Shown: piece after piece, positions 46,299-54,353 of the stretch
How positions within the stretch are numbered: position 1 is the first letter of the stretch
Layout: every line of letters begins with the position of its first letter
Assembly (NCBI GenBank): GCA_033764335.1
Contig: JANRJC010000066.1
Coordinates: 51,250-115,249, forward strand
DNA from: JAGQVA01 sp033764335
GTDB taxonomy: Bacteria > Bacteroidota > Bacteroidia > J057
DNA length: 64,000 nucleotides
Direction: 5' to 3'
Translations under genes and position numbers: made by a program
The notes under the pieces: generated by a model
The model's database searches: none
Told to the model about the DNA's origin: nothing
Seen by the model: only the letters and a program-made list of their open reading frames with translations

Positions 46299-46455
46299 TA
46301 TTCTGCAAGCCATACTACTGATTGAAGACTTTACGGCTGAAAAAACAGATTTTTCTGACTATGAAACGGACATGAAAACCAAAAGTGCCGTTGAGCGACA
46401 ACTAGGCATAATTGGTGAGGCTGGGAAAATACTGAGAGGTAAAGAGGTTGTCTAA
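46267..46455 (+). pseudogene. Truncated HepT (HEPN/DUF86) toxin
   Basis: 62 residues matching the N-terminal half of HepT: DEAKKYLSDILQAILLIEDF, then KTKSAVERQLGIIGEAGKIL. Intact HepT proteins are about 110-120 residues and carry the RNase motif R-x4-6-H in the missing half. Downstream sequence in any frame does not restore it, so a deletion or replacement is more likely than a frameshift. Confidence 0.8.
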
Positions 46456-46570
46456 CATCTTTTGTGTAGGTTTTGTTCCTCCCTCATACCATAAAAACCC
46501 AAACCAGCCCCCTTGCGGAGGCTGGCGTCACGGCGCGAGATGGTGGGTGATTTCACTCGGTCATCGTCGC

Positions 46571-47608
46571 TTACTTCCCGCCGGTACTTTTTTGAATATA
46601 GGCACCTACTGCGGTCGCAAGTCCTGTCAGTATATGATCTATGCCTTCGTCGGAAAGGGCATTGGTTTCGGGTTTTTTCTTGTTGTAGTCACGAAATGGC
46701 AGACCATCCATGCCCAAATAATACCGCGCTCCGGCGTAAAAAAGGCCTTTCGAATAGAGTGTCGCGTCTTCTTTTCCGTCGGGCAGGGCTATAGGGTTGG
46801 GACCAAAAATCGCCAGATTGAAGTTGTGCAACATATTCTTCTCGGCGTTGGGACGGGTATGGGTAAAATATACCACCGCTACGGCGTCCACTCCCAGGGT
46901 CTTGCAGAGGTCATACCCGAGCGACTCGGTCATTTTGGGGTCTTTGCGAAATTGCTGCACCTTCACGTCCACTACTTTGCCTTTTTTCCCTACCAGACCG
47001 GTTTTGGTATAATTGGCGTAGGGTTCATTTTCAATATCACAGACGGTATAACCTTCGGGATAACCGTAATACACCGACAGCGACTGGTTGCCCATATTGG
47101 TGGCAAATTCGGAGAGTTTGCTGTGTTGTACCCGAAATGCCTGATAGGCAGTGCGTTTGGCGTCGGTATCGAGAAACTGATCCGGTGTGAGGAGTTCCAT
47201 TCCATGACGGGAGAATGTCGAACGCATGCCTTCGAGTCCTTTGTCGTAAAACATGGCTGCAATTTCTCCGCCATTTCCGGCACTGCGGGTGCGAGTCGTA
47301 GTGGTGGTCGTAGTGGTAAATGCGGTCGAATACGAGGAGGCGGTAACACGGGTGATCCCGGGGTCAAATCCGTAAAAGGAGACCAGTGCGATGCGTTTGG
47401 GAGCTTGTGGTAAAGCCGAAAGATTGGCGGAATAACCGCGTCCGTTTTTGGCTTTTCGCCCTTCCACCGGAAAATCCAGTGCGGCTTTGCCCGCAGCGGT
47501 TTTGGCATTCGGGGCGGCTTTGGGAATCTGGGTTTGAGCCAGAACAAGGTTTGCGGCGCAGAGGGTCAGCACCAGCATCAGGGAGGTGATAAAAGATAAT
47601 TTACGCAT
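46571..47608 (-). CDS. Exported protein of unknown function
   Basis: 345 residues. The signal peptide is MRKLSFITSLMLVLTLCAANLVLAQ. No domain is recognised. Features: an Ala/Lys-rich N-terminal segment, a run of eight Thr followed by RTRS at about residue 100-110, and a C-terminal half with NMLHNFNLAIFGPNPIALPD and GARYYLGMDGLPFRDYNKK. The mixed alpha/beta pattern (PKRIALVSFYGFDP, LGVDAVAVVYFTH) recalls proteins with a Rossmann-like fold that compute a periplasmic response, but no assignment is safe. It is transcribed alone. Confidence 0.75.
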   Translation of the reverse strand: MRKLSFITSLMLVLTLCAANLVLAQTQIPKAAPNAKTAAGKAALDFPVEGRKAKNGRGYSANLSALPQAPKRIALVSFYGFDPGITRVTASSYSTAFTTTTTTTTRTRSAGNGGEIAAMFYDKGLEGMRSTFSRHGMELLTPDQFLDTDAKRTAYQAFRVQHSKLSEFATNMGNQSLSVYYGYPEGYTVCDIENEPYANYTKTGLVGKKGKVVDVKVQQFRKDPKMTESLGYDLCKTLGVDAVAVVYFTHTRPNAEKNMLHNFNLAIFGPNPIALPDGKEDATLYSKGLFYAGARYYLGMDGLPFRDYNKKKPETNALSDEGIDHILTGLATAVGAYIQKSTGGK

Positions 47609-47742
47609 GGGAAGTGTGAACTTTAAGGTTTAACTTTCTTCAAATGGGTGCCGGCAACTCATTTGAATAAGTCAAAGTTCGGGGTTCGCCACCTCCGCGA
47701 AAATCGGGCAATCGCTGTATTTTTCTCAGGTGAATACCTTAG

Positions 47743-49674
47743 TCAGATTTTCACCCGCAGCCGGGTTTGGGTGCCGGTACCTTCCTGTGATTCGATCTGC
47801 AAAATGGCGCCGATATGTTCGGCGCGTGTATGCATATTGACGAGGCCCAGGCTTGTCCGGGTGTCGGATTGCTTGTCAAATCCTCTGCCGTTGTCATCAA
47901 GGGTCATTTGCAACTCGTCGCCTTCAAGTCTGAGGCGGGCCGAAAAGGCGGTCGCGCCTGCATGTTTAAGGGTATTGTTGACGGTTTCCTGGGCAATGCG
48001 GAAAAAGGTGAGTTCTGTTTTTTCGGAAAATCGCCTTCCGGCTAGTTCGGGAGGCTGGATCTCCCACGCCAGCGGAATGCCTGCGGGCTGCAACATGGCC
48101 GACAACATGTCCTCCAGTGCCGGGGCAAGCCCAACCTCTGCCAGTGCCCGCGGCAATAGCTGGTGAGAAATGCTGCGCACTTCTGCGCCTGCATCCTGCA
48201 AGGAATCGCTGATGCGCCGCACCCGCGTGGCAAGGGGTTCGGGCGCCTGCTCCAGGTCTTTCTGAAGTTTTTGCACTGCCAGACGCAGAGCGCCCAACTG
48301 CTGGGCGAGGCCGTCGTGAAGTTCTGCCGCCAGCCGGCGGCGCTCAGACTCGGTACCTTCGATCAGTGCTTCAATCCCGCGCTGCTGGGTTTCGAGTTTT
48401 GCGGCATTCAGCCGGTGGCGGTGGCGTATGCGCAACAGGATCCAACCCGCCGCCGAAATCGTCAACAGCAACAACCCTCCAATAAGAGCCAATTGCATCT
48501 GGTTGCGGTTTTCGGCGGAAAGCAGGGCGATCTGCTGTTCTTTTCGCTCGGTCTCAAAGGTGATCTGCAAACGCGCGATTTCTTCCTGATGGGCAAGGGT
48601 CAGGATCGAATCCTGCAATTGGACGTAAGTGTTTAATGCCTGATAGGCTTTGTCGTAAGTGCCTTCCTGCTGATAGGCTTCCCCCAGCCAGCGCGAAGCG
48701 TCGGCCATTTCCTTGCGGCGGCGCGAAATCTTCGCAAAACTAAATCCCCGTTCAAGGGCGGTTTTGGCTTCGGAGGTTTTGCCTTCGTCTGCCAGCAAAT
48801 GCCCCAAAAGCACATAACTGTATGCCATACGCCCGGTGTCTTGTGTAGCGGTGCTGATTTCTACGGCCTGTCGTATGTACAGAATTGCGCTATCGGTTAT
48901 GCCCTCATTGGCGTAGCAGTTGCCGAGCGAACCGTAAAGCGAGGCGGCTTCGGTTTTGATTCCCTCTGCTTCATATACTTCCAGGCATTTGAGCAGGAGC
49001 CGGATCATATCGCGGTAGCGTTTTTCGGGTTCGTAGGATTTGGCGATGGAAAACAGGGTGGCAGCTTTCATTTGAGCAATGCCCAGGCTGTCGGCGAGTT
49101 TATAGGCTTTTTCGGCATACAACCGGGAGGTTTTCCAATCGAGGATTTCGCTGTAATAGTTGGCGAGGTTACCGTAACTCTGACACAGGGGAATGGCCAT
49201 ATTCGCCGTTTCAAATACCCTTATGGCCTGAAGTTGGAGGTCAATGGCTTCCTGAATTTCGCCCCTGCGAAATCGTATAGCGGCAATATTGGTACGGGTG
49301 GCTGCGGCCTTGTCGGCCAGTCCCATTCGGTCGCGGATGGCCAGTGCTTGCTCATACTCTGTCAAGGCCTGCTGATTGTCGCCAAAAACCATATACATTG
49401 CTCCGCGATCGCTATAAGCCTGTGCCAGCCACCGTGGATCGGCTACTCTTTGGGCGACAGAAACCGCCTCGTCTGCATATTTCAGCGCCTGCTCGCGGTC
49501 GCTGCCGTAAAATGACCAGGTGATATCTCCCAGCAAACGCAACCGGCTGGTATCGTCTTTTGCTGTGCGGAGTGCCGCTACCAGGCTGTCGGGTTGAGCA
49601 TAAAGAGATACGAGCGGCAGGCTGAGCAAAAAAAGAAAGGTGCGTATCATCCTATAAGGTTTTATAGCTCTCAT
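47743..49674 (-). CDS. NarL-type sensor histidine kinase with TPR sensor
   Basis: 643 residues. A signal peptide or first helix (MRAIKPYRMIRTFLFLLSLP), a periplasmic TPR array (about 30-370), one membrane helix (LALIGGLLLLTISAAGWILL, about 390-412), a HisKA_3 dimerisation domain with the phospho-His in AAELHDGLAQQLG (about 453), and a HATPase_c domain with HAGATAF and DDNGRGFDK (about 590). It phosphorylates the partner regulator encoded just upstream. The start overlaps that gene's stop by 4 bp (ATGA), which supports the chosen start and coupled translation. The signal is unknown. Confidence 0.93.
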   Translation of the reverse strand: MRAIKPYRMIRTFLFLLSLPLVSLYAQPDSLVAALRTAKDDTSRLRLLGDITWSFYGSDREQALKYADEAVSVAQRVADPRWLAQAYSDRGAMYMVFGDNQQALTEYEQALAIRDRMGLADKAAATRTNIAAIRFRRGEIQEAIDLQLQAIRVFETANMAIPLCQSYGNLANYYSEILDWKTSRLYAEKAYKLADSLGIAQMKAATLFSIAKSYEPEKRYRDMIRLLLKCLEVYEAEGIKTEAASLYGSLGNCYANEGITDSAILYIRQAVEISTATQDTGRMAYSYVLLGHLLADEGKTSEAKTALERGFSFAKISRRRKEMADASRWLGEAYQQEGTYDKAYQALNTYVQLQDSILTLAHQEEIARLQITFETERKEQQIALLSAENRNQMQLALIGGLLLLTISAAGWILLRIRHRHRLNAAKLETQQRGIEALIEGTESERRRLAAELHDGLAQQLGALRLAVQKLQKDLEQAPEPLATRVRRISDSLQDAGAEVRSISHQLLPRALAEVGLAPALEDMLSAMLQPAGIPLAWEIQPPELAGRRFSEKTELTFFRIAQETVNNTLKHAGATAFSARLRLEGDELQMTLDDNGRGFDKQSDTRTSLGLVNMHTRAEHIGAILQIESQEGTGTQTRLRVKI

Positions 49675-50315
49675 ATCAATCCCGCTTTGATCGCAAAACT
49701 GGTCAGCAAAGCGACCTGGTGGATATCTAGTTTGCGCATGAGGTTGGTGCGATGGGTATCAACGGTTTTGACGCTAAGGAATAATTCTTCGGCGATTTCG
49801 GCGTTGGTTTTGCCGCTGGCAATCAGGGTCAGGATTTCTTTTTCGCGGGCGGTAAGGGTGGCAAGTCGGGCAAAATCAGGGTTGTCGGAAGGCATGGATT
49901 GCGGCATATCCAGGTCAAAATACCGCTTACCCGATGCTACCCGCCGTATGGCGTACAGCAGGTCATCCTGATCGGCGGTTTTGAGCAGATACCCGGCGGC
50001 ACCTGCCTGCATACAACGCTGAGCCAGTGCGGGTTCGGCATGCATGGTGAGGATAAGCACACGGACTTCGGGGTGGCGGCGGCTCAGCGCGGCGGTTGTT
50101 TCCAGCCCATTCATCACAGGCATATCGAGATCCAAAAGCACTACCTGAATGGCGAGGGGAAGAATTTTTTCCAGCACTTCCTTTCCGTTGCCGGCTTCAC
50201 CAGCGACAAGTAAACCTTCGGCGCCCGATAAGAGGGCCGCCAGCCCCTGCCGGATCATCGGGTGGTCGTCGGCAAGAAGGATGCGAATATTTTCGTCGGG
50301 TAACGGCAAAACCAT
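49671..50315 (-). CDS. LuxR/NarL-family response regulator
   Basis: 214 residues from MVLPLPDENIRILLADDHPM; the frame is open 29 codons further upstream but without homology. The receiver domain has ADDH (15-18), the phospho-acceptor Asp62 (LLDLDMPVMNG) and Lys in GYLLKTAD. The C-terminal LuxR helix-turn-helix spans about 150-205 (LTAREKEILTLIASGKTNAE, FLSVKTVDTHRTNLMRKL). It pairs with the kinase that overlaps its stop. Three TTTGWCAMA boxes spaced 21-22 bp lie at and above the start codon and could be autoregulatory sites. Confidence 0.93.
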   Translation of the reverse strand: MVLPLPDENIRILLADDHPMIRQGLAALLSGAEGLLVAGEAGNGKEVLEKILPLAIQVVLLDLDMPVMNGLETTAALSRRHPEVRVLILTMHAEPALAQRCMQAGAAGYLLKTADQDDLLYAIRRVASGKRYFDLDMPQSMPSDNPDFARLATLTAREKEILTLIASGKTNAEIAEELFLSVKTVDTHRTNLMRKLDIHQVALLTSFAIKAGLI

Positions 50316-50366
50316 TTGACAAAATAGAAAAATCCCTTTGTCAAATAAGCAAAAATCTTTGTCACA
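50315..50366. promoter_or_regulatory. Three phased TTTGWCAMA boxes upstream of the response regulator
   Basis: TTTGACAAA (50315-50323), TTTGTCAAA (50337-50345) and TTTGTCACA (50358-50366) start 22 and 21 bp apart, about two helix turns. Two are palindromic about the central base. They fill the 68-bp gap between the ATPase stop and the regulator start. Confidence 0.5.
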
Positions 50367-50383
50367 TCCGCGCAGGAGGTAGG

Positions 50384-51544
50384 TTAATGTTCTACCTGCC
50401 AATCCCGCCAGCCATATACATGGCCCTGGCTGCGCAATTGTTTTAAATCTCCGCCATAGACAATACGTCCCTGATCCTCAGGGTTTTCGGAGATTTTGCT
50501 GAAAGATTGAATGTTTTTGAAATATTCATTCTGAATTGTCCTGCCCGACTTGATTTCCACGGGAAACAGTTTGCCTCCGGACTCTATCAACAAGTCCACC
50601 TCATTACCATTATTGTCCCGCCAGAAATAACACGGCGGGCGTTGTCCCCGGTTGTAGAATTGTTTGTAGGTCTCTGCAATCACAAAATTTTCAAAAAAAG
50701 CTCCTTTACGATAGCTGGCCTGCAATTCCTCAGCGCTGCGAATTCCGAAAAGAGAACAGGCAAGACCCGTATCATAAAAATACAGCTTGGGGGTTTTTAC
50801 GAGGCGTTTGTTGTAATTGCGGTAATAGGGTTGCAACAAAAAGATGATGAAACTACTCTCCAGAAGATGTAACCAGCGTTTAATCGTTGTGGCATCTGTA
50901 CCGACTTCGTTTGCCAGGGCAGAATAATTGACAAGCTGTCCGCTGAGTGAGGCACAAAGCCGAATAAACAATTGAAATTTTCCCAGATCGAGGATATTAA
51001 TGATTTGACGGGCGTCGCGTTCGACATAGTTTTCGATATAGGAAGGATAAAAATCGACTGCCTCAAGCTCCTGATCGTAGATGCGGGGATAATATCCTCT
51101 TACAATCAATTCCTCATAATCTTCCGGCAACCAGCCTGCAGTATGTAATTCACTATGAGAAAAAGGAAGAAGATAAAAATTTACCGCCCGCCCTGCCAGG
51201 CTCTGGCTCACACCTGCTGAAAGCTGAAAATGCTGGGAGCCGGTAAGCACAAATCTACCGTTGCGGCGGGTTTCATCTACTCTTACCTGAATATAAGAGA
51301 ACAAATCCGGCGCATACTGTGCTTCATCAATCACCGCTCCTTCTGCATAACTGCGTATAAACCCTGCCGGATCATTTAATGCGAAGCTCCGCTGCTCAAG
51401 GTTTTCAAGGTTTACGTAGGGTAGTTCGGCAAATAGTTCGCGGGCCAGCACGGTTTTCCCGGACTGCCGGGGGCCGGTAATGCTGATGACGGGCATTTTC
51501 GTCGCCATCTGGCGTATTTTATCTGACAGCATGCGATGAATCAT
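50384..51544 (-). CDS. AAA_14/DUF4143 ATP-binding protein (copy 2)
   Basis: 386 residues. Walker A GPRQSGKT (24-31), Walker B VIDEAQYAPDLF, LTGSQHFQL, and DUF4143 with EVDLLIESGGKLFPVEIKSG. It is visibly the nearest relative of copy 1; they share most motifs word for word (YVNLENLEQRSFAL against YANLENPETREYAL). The C-terminus ends KQLRSQGHVYGWRDWQVEH. The upstream region has an inverted repeat overlapping a TAnnTTTG element. Family function is unknown; a nuclease-associated NTPase role in genome conflict or toxin-like systems is possible. Confidence 0.88.
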   Translation of the reverse strand: MIHRMLSDKIRQMATKMPVISITGPRQSGKTVLARELFAELPYVNLENLEQRSFALNDPAGFIRSYAEGAVIDEAQYAPDLFSYIQVRVDETRRNGRFVLTGSQHFQLSAGVSQSLAGRAVNFYLLPFSHSELHTAGWLPEDYEELIVRGYYPRIYDQELEAVDFYPSYIENYVERDARQIINILDLGKFQLFIRLCASLSGQLVNYSALANEVGTDATTIKRWLHLLESSFIIFLLQPYYRNYNKRLVKTPKLYFYDTGLACSLFGIRSAEELQASYRKGAFFENFVIAETYKQFYNRGQRPPCYFWRDNNGNEVDLLIESGGKLFPVEIKSGRTIQNEYFKNIQSFSKISENPEDQGRIVYGGDLKQLRSQGHVYGWRDWQVEH

Positions 51545-51571
51545 ACTGCTAAAATAACAAAACGGGAAATC

Positions 51572-51608
51572 TTATACAAATCTAGGATACTATCCCGTAT
51601 TTGTATAA
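51572..51608 (-). promoter_or_regulatory. Inverted repeat overlapping the promoter of ATPase copy 2
   Basis: TTATACAAAT (51572-51581) pairs exactly with ATTTGTATAA (51599-51608). The minus strand contains TAGATTTG (51584-51577), a TAnnTTTG match, within it, 33 bp before the start codon. This layout fits an operator at the promoter. Confidence 0.5.
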
Positions 51609-51803
51609 AAAATTTGCATTTTTTTCAAAATCCGCCTGCAGACATTCCCCTCTCCCTCACTTTTCAGGTAAATACACTTGATTTGCTTATTTGGGGAGAG
51701 GAGTCTTCTAAAAAAATTTCCATGTTTTTTTCCTTAACCTTGTACCAAACGCCCTGGTTTATGATTATGGAATCAGGAAAAAGTAATGATGTCTTTTGGC
51801 AGG

Positions 51804-51822
51804 TTTTGGGGTAGCCCCAAAA
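51804..51822. repeat. Short perfect inverted repeat
   Basis: TTTTGGGG-TAG-CCCCAAAA, 60 bp upstream of the lipoprotein gene at 51884. The rest of the 340-bp gap between 51545 and 51883 shows no gene. Confidence 0.55.
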
Positions 51823-51883
51823 GGCGCGAAGGTCACGCAGCCTTGATTCCGGAGGAATCGAATGTTAATGAAATAAATCAAAT

Positions 51884-52621
51884 ATGAACCTAATATCTGG
51901 GATCATCGTTGCAGGCGTTTGCTTTTTATCTTGTTGCAAAAGCACCCCTACCCCACCCCCTTCTTCTGATCTTATGGGAGCTGAGTTGCGCAACGCACTT
52001 ACAGAATATGCAGCGGTTTTAAACCAGAATGGTCAGGCAAATTACTTCCTGAATTATCTGGTCAGCGATAAGCTATGCCTGGAAGATATTGGAAATGATA
52101 TTGAATATGAACGAGAAACATCCGAAAGCAACAAACAGTTTTTAGCCTTACTGAATGAACCGGATTATGGGCGAGAAACCGAAGGAGATGCAATTGTGAG
52201 ATTTCTTTATAGTTCTGATATTATCGGAACATATGCTGCCGTAACTTTAGTGAGAAAAGGTGACAGCAGCTATGTGAGAGTAAAAAAAATTAATATAATT
52301 GCAACAAAGCTTATCGCTCAAACCATACCTGAGTATCAAATTCTATGCGACAGTTCCTCCTATCCATTTACAGGTGATTGGAGTGAAATATCTCAAAAAT
52401 TAGATCGTTTTTCTTTTTGGGATATCCGGGGGAATATAAGTGAGCATTCGGGATTTGATGGCTCCATATGGACAATTGAAGCTGCTGTTTTTGACAGTGA
52501 AATATACCTGTATCAGAAAGTATCGAAGTGGTCACCCGAACAAAATTCCTTTCGCGAGGCTTGTTTGTATTTGTGTGACCTTGTTGATCCTGATTTTGGT
52601 TTAAAAACAGTTATTCGTTAG
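51884..52621 (+). CDS. Lipoprotein of unknown function
   Basis: 245 residues. A short signal peptide (MNLISGIIVAGVCFLSC) ends in a lipobox-like LSC, with a second Cys right after, then a Pro-rich stretch (PTPPPSS). The remaining 200 residues look like one alpha/beta domain, with no family recognised. It is AT-richer than the T9SS genes. The hairpin at 52693-52727 followed by T-rich sequence probably ends its transcript. Confidence 0.7.
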   Translation: MNLISGIIVAGVCFLSCCKSTPTPPPSSDLMGAELRNALTEYAAVLNQNGQANYFLNYLVSDKLCLEDIGNDIEYERETSESNKQFLALLNEPDYGRETEGDAIVRFLYSSDIIGTYAAVTLVRKGDSSYVRVKKINIIATKLIAQTIPEYQILCDSSSYPFTGDWSEISQKLDRFSFWDIRGNISEHSGFDGSIWTIEAAVFDSEIYLYQKVSKWSPEQNSFREACLYLCDLVDPDFGLKTVIR

Positions 52622-52692
52622 CTCCCGGCAGGCCTTTCCAGCTTCGCATCTGTGTAATTACTCATAGAATCATACTCCAATCTTTAAAAATC

Positions 52693-52727
52693 CCCGCAGA
52701 TTGAAAATAAGATTTTCAATCTGCGGG
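52693..52727. terminator. Perfect 16-bp hairpin, probable bidirectional terminator
   Basis: CCCGCAGATTGAAAAT (52693-52708) pairs with its exact complement at 52712-52727, with a 3-nt loop. TATTTTTT follows on the plus strand, and ATTTTTAAAG follows on the minus strand. The arms share their first 14 bp with the hairpin at 45855-45893. Confidence 0.75.
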
Positions 52728-52740
52728 AAATATTTTTTAG

Positions 52741-52800
52741 TTATACTTCAAATTTCCAGTCGCGCCAGCTATACTCATGGCCCTGACGGCGCAGTTGTTT
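52741..52800 (-). pseudogene. Remnant of a DUF4143 ATPase gene (last 19 codons and stop)
   Basis: The minus strand encodes KQLRRQGHEYSWRDWKFEV and a stop. ATPase copy 2 ends in KQLRSQGHVYGWRDWQVEH. Similarity stops abruptly at 52800. The next bases (TTATACAAATCT across 52799-52811, allowing for the junction) match the upstream region of ATPase copy 2 at 51572-51583, as if the whole gene body had been deleted. Confidence 0.85.
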
Positions 52801-52829
52801 TATACAAATCTGATTTTAAAACCGGCCGC

Positions 52830-53450
52830 TTACTGCCTTACTTTCCCCGTCAAAACGCTGGCTTTGGAGTTGAATGGGTTGCCGGAAGAGCGGCGGAAAG
52901 TGATTACCTGGCCCACATGCCAGAGTGCGTCGGCGATTGGGCCGTTGATCATATTCCAGAAGGGAAACTCCGTTTTTGAATCGCCATTCATAAATACGAT
53001 GCCGTAGTTTTCCAGTCCGGCACCGGAGGTTTTGAGGATATCACTGGCTTCTTTAAGGTTTTCGAGCGTTTTTTTTCTTTTTACTTCGAATGCTAAAGCC
53101 GAAGTCTCCTCCCCGCTGCGCACGTTGGGTTGATTTTTGACGCCATTGAGGATGATCGTCGAAAGACCGAGGATATGGTCAATGGTCTCCTCGCTGGTGC
53201 GGGCACCTTCGCTGGGTCTGAAAGCCAGGTCTTCGGGGCGCAAACCTTCGGTCGCCCAGTAATAACGAAAACCCAGTCCGTCAACCATACGAGCGACGAC
53301 ATTTTCCGCCGTAAAACTGTCGGGAGAAGCGGGAATTTCGTAGTAGGGAAGTTTGGAAGAATTCATAGCTGAGGAGGATTCATTCTGTGAATGGAGGTGA
53401 AAACAGGTAAAGGCAAAAACCGTCAGGAAGAGAAGTTTATATTGGGGCAT
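52830..53450 (-). CDS. Exported DinB-superfamily protein
   Basis: 206 residues. The signal peptide is MPQYKLLFLTVFAFTCFHLHSQ. The remainder is a DinB-like four-helix bundle: FRYYWATEGLRPEDLAFRPSEGARTSEETIDHILGLS with a His at the first metal position, and GPIADALWHVGQVITFRRSSGNP with the second. DinB-like proteins bind a metal through three His and often act as thiol-dependent enzymes; an exported member is less common. It is transcribed toward the DUF4143 remnant. Confidence 0.82.
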   Translation of the reverse strand: MPQYKLLFLTVFAFTCFHLHSQNESSSAMNSSKLPYYEIPASPDSFTAENVVARMVDGLGFRYYWATEGLRPEDLAFRPSEGARTSEETIDHILGLSTIILNGVKNQPNVRSGEETSALAFEVKRKKTLENLKEASDILKTSGAGLENYGIVFMNGDSKTEFPFWNMINGPIADALWHVGQVITFRRSSGNPFNSKASVLTGKVRQ

Positions 53451-53558
53451 GGGAAAATGATTATAGTAATTAGACCTAAAATACTGCTTTTTAGGAAATT
53501 ATCGGGCGATTTGGCAACACAAGATACACAATGATTATCTTGCCCACAGCCACATAAT

Positions 53559-54181
53559 TTGTTAATTTCACCCTCCAACAAGAGCGTTATATTTAAAATT
53601 CCTTACGGCGAAAGTGATTTTAAAACCCTGATCGAAGAAAATTATTTCTATCAGGATCGCACGGAGTTTATCGAACGCCTTGAAAAATGGAGTTCCAAAT
53701 ATCTCGTGTTTCTTCGCCCCCGGAGATTTGACAAAAGCCTGTTTATCAGCACCTTACATCATTACTACGGACTTGAATTCAAGGGTGAATTTGAGGCTCT
53801 TTTTGATAAATGTTACATCGGGCAAAACCCGACCGAGAATGCAAACCATTATATGGTTTTAAGTTTTGAATTCAGCCGGATTGATACGACATCGCAGTGG
53901 TTAAAACGATTTTCAGCATTACACGAGCCAATGAAATTCCTCACAAAATTTATCTTCTCATTGACGAATACGACCATTTCGCCAACGAGCTTTTGTCGTT
54001 TGATATAGAAGGTTTCCGGTCCAATGTCAGTAAAAACGGGTTCGTCCGAAAGTTCTATGAAAGCCTGAATCCTATTTTTCACGAGATGACTGGAAAGAAT
54101 GCCCGACCGGATGTACGCGGGTTTTTTGTGGTATTTCTCGGTGGCGAAGTCTATCAGTGGGGAATGTGGGAAAATCACTGA
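53559..54181 (+). pseudogene. Decayed AAA-ATPase-like / PD-(D/E)xK nuclease gene
   Basis: The first frame (53559 on) encodes IPYGESDFKTLIEENYFYQD, KYLVFLRPRRFDKSLFISTL and YMVLSFEFSRID, the N-terminus of the AAA-ATPase-like family (usually about 500 residues). The match then continues in another frame (from about 53897) with IYLLIDEYDHFANELLSFD and NGFVRKFYESL, the Walker B region, and ends with a short C-terminal piece (FFVVFLGGEVYQW). So there is at least one frameshift and two internal deletions. It is one more relic of a mobile-type ATPase in this cluster. Confidence 0.8.
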
Positions 54182-54353
54182 CCGCTAAAAATCGCTGACG
54201 TACTCAAACTGTACTGTTTATTATAAGTGATGTATAGTTGGTGTGAGCGAAAATTAGTCATTGGCAATATTTGAAGGCAATTTTCAGTTTCACCCCGCCA
54301 TGTCCGGAATTACTGCACATGGTCTTTATCACCTGAGAATTAACCCAACTATC

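Noticed and set aside
46448..47413. 321-codon frame on the plus strand
   Set aside because: It is antisense to the exported protein gene at 46571-47608, which has a signal peptide and normal codon use.
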